A DNA stretch of 64,000 bases from Antedon mediterranea (lineage: Eukaryota > Echinodermata > Crinoidea > Comatulida > Antedonidae), in assembly GCF_964355755.1 (NCBI RefSeq), contig NC_092676.1, positions 18,334,288-18,398,287 of the forward strand, read 5' to 3'. Positions 1-11,300 of the stretch are shown piece by piece (position 1 is the stretch's first letter; each line of letters opens with the position of its first letter). The notes beneath the pieces were generated by a model. That model made no database searches. It was given only the letters and a program-made list of their open reading frames with translations, and had not been told where the DNA came from. Made by a program: the position numbers and the translations under genes.

Positions 1-3000
1 AAAAAGTTGGCGCACGAGTAGATCGCAGACAAACTGATCAGAAACTGCAGCAGAAGAACCTTATAGAATATCAAACAAATATTCGTGAACAACAACTTAT
101 GTTGCTGAAAAAAGAAATAAAGTATGATTTATTTTGTAGTAACTATAGGGATATTGTGGTAGAAAATTATACATTTACATTGATTGTTTGATGTTTGATT
201 GATTCAGAGAAGAGTGAGATTGACACTATTTATATCGCAAAATTTGTTTTAGAAAAAAAAACCTGTGGTAACACTGGTAACATTAAAAGAAAAAAGTAAT
301 CATTTTCTCCAATAGCGATAGATATAAGATGAATAAAACACAGTCAGTTCCTTTATATTTGAAAAAAAAACAGTATAAACATTTCACAAATGATGTGCCC
401 AAAAATGGTAGTGATATGAAATCATCATGTCCAATCACATTTTTTTGTCACATAAAGTCACACTTTATGTAAAAAAAAATGTGATGTGCCCATATATGGA
501 CACGATGATGTCATATCACTACCATATTTAGACACATCACACTTTTTTGTCAAACTAGTTTGATAGTGTAGACAGAGCTTTAGATGGTTTAAACAAGCAT
601 GTCAACCACCAAACTATGTGTCTGTATTTTAACAATACTTTATTTTGCTTTTTTTAACAGTGGGAAAGTTTTAAAGTTGAGGTCTAAAATCGGCAGGCAG
701 CACACATTACTACACAATCTTAAGCAAGGTTTAGGTGATGATGACAAAGAGATTGAATTTGAGGAAATAGCATTAAAACAGCTGATAAAGCGAAGGGTAA
801 TCAAAGTGTGAATTTCAATCACTTAAGCTCTGTTTTACAAAAACAGTATATGGTAGTGATTTGATATCATCATGTCCATTTTGGTGCACATCACATAAAG
901 TTTGATAATGTAGACAGAGTTTAACATTACTCTGTTTTAATGTTGCATACCACAAATTGTCATTTTTATTTGTTATTGCGTATGATGTTGCTCATAATAA
1001 TACATATATTGAACTTTGACAGTTAGGAAAATAGGCCATTTCAAAAACATATTTTGGCACACATGGGGTGTCATACCTATACTTAAACCGCATTCTAGTT
1101 GTGGAAAAAATCTTAAAGGAAAAATAACAACATAAAAAAAAACTGCAAACTTGTGGCATGTCTGCCTATTTTGTCTACTGTAAAGTCTTATAGTACAAAT
1201 AGTTTTTAGAAAGGAAAATTGATTTTACATTTTTTTTATAGACGCAATATGAAAGCAGACTTCAAGTTGTGAGTGAACAATTGAAAATCATTAATCAACA
1301 TAACAAGCTTCAAAACAAAGTTGAAAATAGTAGCGTCAAGATGACCAAAAAAGTGGCAGAAGAATCCGGTAAAGAACCATTTATCAGTCCACATATTAAG
1401 GAAGATCGAAAGGAAGTGGAATTAGACATTACTGACTCCTCTAAAGAACGAGCGACTAAACATGTTCGTGGAGGCAGTGGAAAGGTCAATACACGGAAAG
1501 TACTGGAGATCCTTAAAACAGAGGAAAAGAAGCAAGAAAAGGTATAGTACTGGTATTTTAGTATCATCTCTTATATGGTAATTCTTATAAAACCTGTTGT
1601 GATTGTCACAACCAAATTTTAGGTTCGAAATTGATTTCAGTTACCAATAGATTTATGAGTTCTTTTTCTGATAACTGGTGGAATTGAGGATTTTGTGGGG
1701 CTCAGGCCCTAAAAATTGTAGAATAAAGTGTTGAACCATGTCCTTTTGCAATGTATCTTGAATCGACCTATACTGATGTACAACAAGACATCATTACATG
1801 TCGTGAATTAAATGTGGCTTAATGGTTATACTGTATTTATACTGTAACTTACAGTAACAGTTATACAATGTATTATATTATGTATATTTTCTTACAGATT
1901 CAATCAGTTTTGGATGATGTTCGCTTTGAAACAGTAAACAGCCATCTTGCTCTTAAGGAACAATCAACAAGACAAAAACTAAGAGAATTAAAAGAAAAGT
2001 TACAACAATCAAAAGAAAAAAACAATAAAGCAGATCATTTTGATTCTACAAGCATTCAAATGATGCCAGGCACTGGTGGTGCTTCTAATATAAATGTTAA
2101 GGAAGTGATCAACAATACTACTAATGACAATATATTATCTTCCTCTGTCAATAATGCATATGAAGCACCAAACCTCTATAAATATCCGCCAGAAAGTGCA
2201 GAGAACAAAACATTTCAAAAAGCTAGCTTCCAGGAATCTGTCTTCCAAGGATCTGTCTTCCAAGATGTCAAAGAAACTCTAAATACCTCTTCTGGTTCTG
2301 TCACCAGCAATTTCTCTAAGAATGACGGTGCTCAAAACATTACAATAACTTCTCCAGATATGTCTTCCAGGATGTCATTCGACTCTGCATTAGATTCCAT
2401 GTTGAAAGATATCTCCATTGAAAGATGCAGTACACCAGATGCCATGATTACAACTGCTGTCAAGAACTCTGAGTCACCAGATTTAGAAAGTCACATATTT
2501 CATTCTTCCAAGGTAAATGGCTTCCTGAGATTGCCACACAAGACTGCTCAAGGATCTTATCGATCTTTACCCGCAAAGACAGAAGACTTCAGTGAACTTC
2601 AACAGAAACTATCAAAGTATTTAGGGCAGTCTTCCACTCACAAGATAAGACCAGCTATGATGAATATAACAGGTAAGACATGTAATAATCATTGATTCAA
2701 GTTTGTTTCTTTTTCTTATACAAGTATTCATTTTTGGTGTTGGTTTTTTTATCAGGTGTAAAACATGGCAGTGTTTATTCAACAACCAGCATACCATCTT
2801 TTCAATCGACTGAATTCCTAACATCTTCAATGCAATCTAACATAGGTCGTCAAGGTATGGATAGCTCTATCCAAGGTTCCACAACAACACTGACTTCTTT
2901 AGCTTCTTTTTCTTCTGACAAAGAAAGTCTTTATGATAGAGGGAGTTTCCTATCTGACAAAATAAATCCATCGTCACCAGAAAGTTTTGTATCGAGAAAG

Positions 3001-3324
3001 AGTTTGTCATTTGATAAGAAGAGTTCGCCACTTGACAGTCAGGATATTTTTAGCACATCATTTCCGTCATCTAGACCTGAAAACCTTTTAATAAGGAATG
3101 AAAATTCATTTGACCTGCAGTCAGACTATTTTGACTCCTCTAAACCAACTAAGTCTCTTTCTAAACCTTCAGAGGTGACCGACAGAGAAAGAGAAGCCTG
3201 TTTTATAAAAGCGGCAAAGGAAAATAGATTACGAGTGAATAAGATTCGGCAAGCTCAGAGATCTGCTGCAGTCATCCAGAAAGCATGGAAGAATTACCGT
3301 AATAAAAAATTGACAATGTATTGA
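1..3324 (+). CDS. 3' part of a coiled-coil, Ser-rich protein with C-terminal IQ motif
   Basis: Five exons are visible: 3-121 (5' end outside the window), 661-796, 1242-1541, 1898-2672 and 2756-3324 (stop TGA). All are joined by GT/AG sites with consistent phase and give about 632 residues. The first 130 or so are charged and Gln/Glu/Lys-rich, typical of a coiled coil (for example EYQTNIREQQLMLLKKEI). A Ser/Thr-rich low-complexity middle follows, with a small FQ-x-SVFQ repeat near 2215-2270. The C terminus is basic and carries an IQ-type calmodulin-binding motif (SAAVIQKAWKNYRNKK) just before the stop. Coiled coil, disordered Ser-rich region and a terminal IQ motif recall centrosomal or ciliary scaffold proteins, but I do not recognise the family and assign no symbol. 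Two MITE copies lie in its introns at 388-582 and 825-923. Confidence 0.75.
388..582. mobile_element. MITE family 1, copy 1 (AAAGCTCTGTCTACAC termini)
   Basis: The right end reads as the reverse complement of the family terminus AAAGCTCTGTCTACACTATC and ends in a TTTA-type border. The interior has the family's inverted blocks, GATGTGCCC and TATCACTACCATAT. The left terminus is degraded. It lies in an intron of the IQ-motif gene. Confidence 0.7.
825..923. mobile_element. MITE family 1, copy 2 (short)
   Basis: A shorter, diverged copy runs from TAAGCTCTGT to TGTAGACAGAGTTTA. It begins about 28 bases after the 5' splice site of the exon ending at 796. Confidence 0.65.
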
Positions 3325-4371
3325 AGTACTGTAGCTTATAAGAGAGTCCCACTTGAGAATTACTTTATACTCAATATTATGTCAGAGTAGGGCAAACATC
3401 TGACAAATTACTCCTCGACGCAAAGCTACTCCACAGTAGTTAAAATCACAATCCTGTTGGTGAAGTACCCCCGATGATGTTAGGAGAATATAATATCTCC
3501 TGCTTACTTGGGATTGATCTAACCCTAGCGGTCAGTGCAAGCTTGTTGGTCTAGAGGAATGATTGCTAGTGATCTGGAAGTCGTGGGTTCAAGTCCCACC
3601 CGAGAATAACTTGAAAATACAATGCTCAAATACAGTACTTCTCACGGGAAACTGAAGGAACGAACTAATCCAATATGTGATAGACAATGCATGCCATAGA
3701 CGTTGGTTTGACCTTCAGTAGGTTGTTCATTGAATTGCATCACCTGTAGCATCAGTATTTTATTTTTAGTTGCCTTATAATTTAGTGTTGCGCTACAAGT
3801 AATGTGCATGTGTGTACACAGCACACATGTATACACAGACGACTGTTGTAGTTTGGGTTTTTTAATTAGACTACAATTGTAAAATCACCTTTACTCTTAT
3901 GAAATTAGGATTTTGGAGATAAATCCTGCCAAAGACATAGAGATTGATTCAACTACTGTGCCAGAATCCATATGTCAAGTTGATTGACATGTGTTATGAA
4001 ATATCTTTCAATTTACACACACATTTATAAACCTAATGCAGTGGACTGTATATTATAAGTCATGAACATAGCTTTGGGAAGTATTTGGTAGATTTAAAAA
4101 GATGAACTTAAGACATGATCTACAAGTCCCTGTCAATGTTTGTCTACCTTTGCTCTGGCAGTGTGTGTTAACATTTCTATATCTGTTCCACAATCTTTGT
4201 TTCAACATAGCTGGTGCTGCAAACGTTGGTTTAATGAGAAACTAAAATCTGCTACTCATACTTCATTTAACAGTGTTGTTTCTGCATTTCATACATTGGC
4301 CTCAACATTTTTTGTGTGTTAATTTTGGTATAATGGACTATATACTTTTTTTTATATTAAATCTCTCTGTA
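3325..4371. other. 3' flank of the IQ-motif gene, no further gene seen
   Basis: The stretch holds the presumed 3' UTR, the tRNA-like fragment at 3545-3607 and AT-rich DNA. The open frames here are short and have no splice partners. I saw no AATAAA close to the stop codon, so the 3' end of the transcript is not placed. Confidence 0.4.
3545..3607 (+). repeat. tRNA-Pro-like fragment or SINE head
   Basis: The first part, GTTGGTCTAGAGGAATGATT, matches the acceptor/D-arm layout of eukaryotic tRNA-Pro (GTTGGTCTAGGGGTATGATT). The B box GGGTTCAAGTCCCACCCGAG is well formed. The anticodon arm between them does not pair, so this is a tRNA pseudogene or SINE head rather than a working tRNA. Confidence 0.5.
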
Positions 4372-4866
4372 ATAGAGGGGTTTCGCAATCTTACGAATAC
4401 GATAACGGATATGTCACGCACACGTATTCGTTTTCGTAAGCCATAAAAAAATCTGTTTCGCATGGCAACGAAATATTGAGGCGTGTCCAAAATATGACTG
4501 TGGTAAATTTGAGCGAAGCGCAGGTACGTGTTGCTTGGTGCTTGGCTGCCTAGGCCTAGCGTAACATCAAATCGAGTGAGGACTTTAAAAACTGCTATTT
4601 ATCAAAATTGACTTGGCATTTTAGTAAATTACTTTCAATAAATCTATAATTATATTATAATCATGAATCATTCCTGATTCAAATGCAAAATGTGCAAAAT
4701 AGATCAAAAAATATACTCGTTTTGTAGTTACGAATATGACTGGTGATATTCGTCAACACAAATACGCTTTACGAATATGAAATGGGGATCAGCTCAAAAG
4801 TTTCACAAATGTATGACGTATCCGTTTTCGTTATCGTATTCGTAAGGTTGCGAAACCTCCCTATTG
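4372..4866. mobile_element. MITE with ~40-bp terminal inverted repeats
   Basis: The left end (GGTTTCGCAATCTTACGAAT, continuing ACGATAACGGATA) recurs in reverse complement at the right end (about 4817-4864), where a short insertion precedes CGGATACGTCAT. The interior of about 400 bp has no open frame, so it is a non-autonomous DNA element. It lies between the IQ-motif gene and the 3' end of sulfatase A. Confidence 0.8.
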
Positions 4867-5329
4867 TCTCTGCATTCACTTTAATCTTGTAATTTTTCAT
4901 TTTGTTCTGCTGTGTCTTTAGAGAAAATACACACTTCACACTTACAGTTTATGTGCTCCTAGATCAACTACTGTTAATTGAGTCTTTTGTATTGTCTGCA
5001 TGAACCTAATCGGCTTCTTCATTTTGTTCTGCTGTGCCTTTTCACTTAAAATACATTTCATTTTATCACTTTTAACAATAAAACAGAACCATAAAGTAAA
5101 TTTTATTATTAAACAAAGTATAAAAATATTATCTTTTATATTCTTTTGGCTAAAAAATGACTTAATTTTTTGTGTGTAGAACTACACAGGAGAATAAACC
5201 AGATCCAATATAATATATAAACTTAATTGCTTAAAATAAACATATTTTTCTATCGCTTCTCTATATAACTCCTAGAGGTGGATAATTTAAATGTATAAAA
5301 TATAAAAAAGCATTGGTGGGAGTTTCTTC
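4867..5329. other. convergent 3' region downstream of sulfatase A
   Basis: An AT-rich stretch with no gene. It holds the presumed 3' UTR of the minus-strand sulfatase, including a minus-strand AATAAA. A duplicated phrase, TTTCATTTTGTTCTGCTGTG, appears near 4897 and, with slight change, near 5018. Confidence 0.4.
5102..5107 (-). terminator. candidate poly(A) signal of sulfatase gene A
   Basis: TTTATT on the + strand is AATAAA on the - strand. It lies about 225 bases past the sulfatase A stop codon and is the nearest canonical hexamer I noted. Confidence 0.4.
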
Positions 5330-8300
5330 TCAAACTCGTATATTATTGGTATCTTGCTGTAGTTTTATCCATGGAACCCAGTTGCCACCATGTAACTTGG
5401 GGTCTGCATTTAAATCTGCATCTACATTGGCAGCAGGTACAACGGTAGGAAGAATTTCATCAAGCCTTGACTTCAGTTCTGAGACAATTTCTGTAAAAGT
5501 AAAGATTTCAAAAGCTGTTAATATAATAGCAAAAAATGCATTTTGTATAAAACCTGCACAAAGCAAACATTTATATGATTGTTGAGTTGGCATTCTGCCT
5601 TGTTTAGAGGTAATCTTCTAAATAGTAGGAAGCTTTTGATGTTGATGACCTAGGAACTAGGATAGGTCATTTGGAAGTGCTTCCTCTACATCTTTTTGAT
5701 CCAGTCAATGACACAATACTGTAGGCTAGGCCATAGGTTTTAGGTCATGACCTAGGAACTAGGATAGGTCATTTGGAAGTGCTTCCTCTACGTCTTTTTG
5801 ATCCAGTCAATGACAATAGGTCATTTAGAAGTGCTTCCTCTACATCTTTTTGATCCAGTCAATGACACAATAGGCTAGGCAATAGGTTTTAGGTCATGAC
5901 CTAGGAACTAGATAGGTCATTTGGAAGTGCTTCGACCTCTACATCTTTTTGATCCAGTCAATGACACAATAGACTAGGCCATAGGTTTTAGGTCATGACC
6001 TAAGAACTAGATAGGTCATTTGGAAGTGCTTCCTCTACATCTTTTTGATCCAGTCAATGACACAATAGGCTAGGCCATAGGTTGTAGGTCATGACCTAGG
6101 AACTAGATAGGTCATTTAGAAGTGCTTCCTCTACATCTTTTTGATCCAGTCAATGACACAATAGGCTAGGTCATAGGTTGTAGGTCATGACCTAGGAACT
6201 AGATAGGTCATTTGGAAGTGCCTCTTCTAATTGTTAGGCCTAAATTAAATGCTTATAAATGTAAATTTGAAACCTTTACTTTCTATGCCAATATAAAATA
6301 CTGCAATATTCCTTCTTTTTTATGTATTGCTAATGATGTTGTTCCTGATCGATCATGTCCATCATGTAATGATTCTTACCTGGATGGCTATCTGCAATGT
6401 TGTAATATTCACATGGGTCATGTTTAACATTGAAGAGGCACGGTGCTTTAAATGGCTGGCAGTTTGTTGTAGCATTATCAGGCTTAGGAAGACATTCAAC
6501 TCGTGTAGCTCTTTGATCTGGGTTTACTGAAATGTTGGTACAGTATACAAACTATTTGATAAACTGATTTGAGACAGCTTTGGAATTCCAGTTCATTGAA
6601 TCAATTGTACTATTAAGATGCTTATACCGATATTGGACAGAGATTGGTTCCCTGCCATAGATTATTCATCATATTTAATAAGCATAATACCAGCCCTAGA
6701 GCAATAACACACCCCACCCTCCAAATATATATTAAACCCTTCCCAGTACAATTTCTTGTCAAGTTGATACCACAGGGTATGTGTTTGGATGCGGTACAAA
6801 CTCTCTTACTTATTCAAACAATCTTTATTTCATAAAAAAGTTCTGAATCTGAAAAGTACCTACCTTTTTGTTTGCCTTTTGTTGGATACCAATCATTCCA
6901 ATCATTAGGCTTAAAGCTATTGACAACCAACTTGTAATCACCTTTTCTCAGTGCAGAGTAGTTCCCAACAGTGTCAATATTATGCAGGATCTCCACCCGA
7001 GGGCTTTGTTTTCCACTAAAAATTTATTCAATAAATAAGAAATTGCTAAAGCTACTGACACTGACAGTAAATTTAATAAAAATATACTATACCTACCAAT
7101 GACGCACCAACAGTTTCAAAAGTTTATTGGTAATTCAAATTTAACACTCAATTCCCTATCAATCACAACACCTGTGACACATTTAGACCCTATTTTATCC
7201 TCAGACACATTCATCCATATACATTTTGTTACCCGATGTGGCCGACTAGAGTGTCATAGGTCAGTTGTGAAATGAGTTGTGAATGTTATCCGATTCTACA
7301 ATACAATCAGGAGCACTGTACTGATATTGGTAACTACTGTATTGTGATATGAGATTCCCACTCGCAAGAGAGTTGATCAATCACGTAAGCAACAGTTTGG
7401 ATGATCATAATTGTTTGAGATGCGCTTACGTCCTTGTGTTACACCCAAGTGAGGAACCAAACATTATCAGTGATTAACACTGCTGCCAATGAGATTGGGT
7501 GTCATGACAACCCGAGCACAGTATTGAATGGTTTTAAGCTCTGTCTACACCATCAAAAATTATTTGACAAACAAATGTGATGTGTCCATATATGTATATG
7601 ATGTCATATCACTACCATATTTGGGCATATCACTACCAAATTTGGGCTTATCACTACCAAATTTGGGCACATTGTTTTTTTCAAACTAGTTTGACAGTTT
7701 ACACTATACCTTGAAACTGTGTCCCACTGATTCATGCCATATATGTTCTTCAAGTTCCTGTCATCACCTCCTGCTAACTGGTATATCGTTGGGAACCAAT
7801 CACAAACATGTATCAATTCTTTTGATACTCTTCCTGGCTTTTTCAACAAAGGGCTATTGACCAAGCCAACCCCACGCACGCCCCCTTCCCATAAAGTGTG
7901 CTTGGAGCCCCGCAGTGGTTCATTACTGGCACAGTTTCCATCAAAACCATTTGCTGGCCCACCATTGTCGGTGGTGAAGATAATTACAGAGTTTTCATAA
8001 AGACCAGTGGATTTTAAGGTTCTTGTTACGTTGCCAACGCCATCATCTAATGCAGACACCATAGCTAAAATGATTATAAAATGGAGAAAATATACTGGAT
8101 AATAATTGATTTAAAGACTGTGTGAGTTTGAATTCTGTAATCAACCAAATGTAATAAATAAGAATCATAGGTCTAAATAACAAAACCATTCCTCAATGTA
8201 TAAACACAGCCATACAGTCATTATGCTTCAATGGTTTCAGTAGTTTCAGTGTCACCAATGAACACTCACTGCATGGGGCAGTGTTCCACCTTTCAGAGAA

Positions 8301-11300
8301 GTTTATTGGGAATGCACACTTTTCATCAAAATACTCCTTCACCAGTAGTTCTGGTGGTAAATAAGTACTCTTGGATAAAGACACATCTAAGATTTCAATG
8401 TACCAAGTTCATCTGTCGGAATAATATGGAGTTACTGGTCATCCCAGCCCTGTCTCCATCATTTCGACAGAAGAACGAGTGCTATTTGGTGCCAGCAGTG
8501 GCTATGAGCACTCACTGCCCAAAGCCAGGGGCCCCAGAGCATGAGAAGCCTCAATGCAACTACCTAGTGTTGGCGGGCCCCTCAGGAGTGCAAAACCAGG
8601 GGCCTTTGCCACATGCGCTATGCCACTGGGTGGCAGCTCAACATGAAAGGACCCTTAGGGCAGTTGTGTATGTTTGTCAACTGCTCTTTGAGATGATTAT
8701 TGAATAAATCAATCCATTATTTATCATGAAAATGAAATGGTAAACAGAGAATGGATCAATCCAGTAAAAAGTTTGAATTTATAGTTTATGTGAACCTACC
8801 TGCAAATATTTGTCTGTCGTCATCACCTATATCTGGAAATCTATCAATGTATTTTTGTGGAGCCTGTAATATCTGATCTGGGTTACCACTGTGGACAGCT
8901 TGGTAAGGTAGATATAGGAACAAAGGCTGTGAGGTGCATTGATGGTAGTATGAAAGAGGAAAATGAGATTATAGAGATTCAATCAGGAGGAACAAAGGCT
9001 GTGAGGTGCATAATGAGATTAGAGATTCAATCAGGGAGGAAAAAAGGCTGTGAGGTGCATTGATGGTAGTATGAAAGAGGAGCATGACCTTAAAGAGTTT
9101 GATTACCAGAATGTCATTCCTTTTGGAAGCTCATGCCAGCCAAAGCACTGCAAACCAAGAGGTGTCTACTGGGCTACCCTTTTTAAAATGATTTTATGTG
9201 ATGGCCGTTTATGAAAATGGAATAAAAATATTCAGTACAAGAAATTTCATCAGGATGTTTAAGCAGAGAGCAATCCTGAATTGCGTCTGAACAATTGAAC
9301 ATTTTATGGGAATAACAAAAAAAGCAACCAAACACTTCTGCTTTGTTTACACTATCAAACTAGTGTGATGTGCCCAAATATAGTAGTGGTATGACATCAT
9401 TGTATCCATTTTATATGGGCACATCACATTTCTTGTCACATAAGTTTGATAGTGTAGACAGAGCTTTACTGACCTTTGTTGAATTGACATGATCCCTAAT
9501 AATGTTTTCCGCTTGCTCTGTAAATATTTCAGTAGAATATTGGCCGAACACAGGCTTGTAAACTCTGCCATTTTTATGAAAATCAAACCCCCATAGCTGT
9601 TAAAATTCAACAATATTTATTATTATAAATTCTTGCACATGTAAACATAAAAACAAGTTAGAATTACTGTTGTACCATCCTCAGTCAGGGGCGGATTCAA
9701 TGTATGATCAAATTAATAATAATAATAATAATAAACAGTATTTATATAGCGCCTAATGGATCACTGACCCCTCTAGGTGCTTTACATAGGACCTTAACAA
9801 ATTAGAATATGACAATCTGTCCGATTCTTCGCAAAACTCTGTATTGCTAAGCAATTTCGCAAGTTATAATGCAAAAGATAGGACATGAAATTTAAGTGTA
9901 ATAGATAAACTGAATGCTAGAAAAGATTTTGGTCAACCAGCTCATTGCAGATTATGTAGAAAAAAAGTTTAAAATCAGAAGAATCATACCAATTTGTTGT
10001 CGGCATGAAGATCTGAAGTGTGCTCAAAATAATCCTCCTTTCCAAGGTAGTATCCGAAGGCTGTATCAAACCCTCGTTGCATTGGCAAGTACTCCTCTGC
10101 AAAATGACCTAGGTGCCACTACGAGAACGAGAATAAAGATGTTATATCATCTGCCAATTTTGTTTACACTGATGACAACATGGTTTCTGATAAGCTGCTT
10201 TAGAAAGGTTCAAGGAACTAGATGGAGATTTGGGTTGAATGTGGCGTTAATTTGTCATTTCAGATAAAATATCAGATAAAGAGAATTGCATTTATATTAT
10301 GTGTTATGAACAATCAAGAAAGATTACTACTACTAGCATAACAACCAAAACTTCAAGCCCTTCTCAACTTAGAAACCCTCGTTGCATTAAACTTTACTAG
10401 TAGCAGTACAAACCTTTAAACAATATTATTGTACAAACTTATTTTGGTTAAACCATCCGACACATTTTACGTACAAAGTGGGTTAAAGTTTATGCATCAG
10501 CCAATTGGTTTACCTTTCCCACTATGTGGTTTGAATACCCAAGTGTGCGCAAGTGCTCTGCAATGGTGGTCTCATTAGGTCTCAGACCATAGGGATTTGC
10601 TCCTCCAATTGTTCCATGAAACAGGCCTGGAAAAAATTGTTCAACATATGATAGTATTATTCACCTTACTACTCTACCTATCTGGTGTTATTATGGGGTA
10701 TGGTTATTATTACCCTATAATAATTGTGTAACTCACTAAACAGAAAATATTTTTCGCCTATAATAAAATCGTAATATATATTATTATTACAGCATAATTT
10801 TTATACAGTGTACAAACGCATATTAAGACCAAGCCTTCAGGAGAATGGAACCAATGAGGTTGGGCTTGGGGCATGTGCTTTCCTCTTTTTAAAGCTCAGG
10901 TACAGGCATGAATTTTAAAAATAATATTTGGTTAATTGTACATAAATCAAATATTTGTAGCAAAAATCAAGACAAAAAAACATGAATTTCCCTTAATATG
11001 TTCAAATACTAAATTTTGCAAAATGCTTCCATAAACACCAGAAAGACTTTTTTCAGTAGTTAGGTAGTTAACCTAATGTAATAACATGTCTGGTGACTCC
11101 CTAGAAGGTGAAAAAAGATGGTGGATATACGGTGGATAATTTTTGCTATAGCATGAAAATAAAAATCTGAAGTTGAATAAAAATACTAGAAATGTATATA
11201 TTCAAGTTATATTACCTATATTTAGTCATCTGATTACATTTTTTACCACAATGTTTATTATTCATAGCTTTTTAAAATGCCTCTCTATTTACAAAATTTG

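Noticed and set aside
8231-8707. 158-codon plus-strand frame
   Set aside because: It runs through a sulfatase A intron and the hAT-type MITE, with no family resemblance.
9914-10267. 117-codon plus-strand frame
   Set aside because: It is antisense to sulfatase A exon 4, whose minus-strand reading is conserved.
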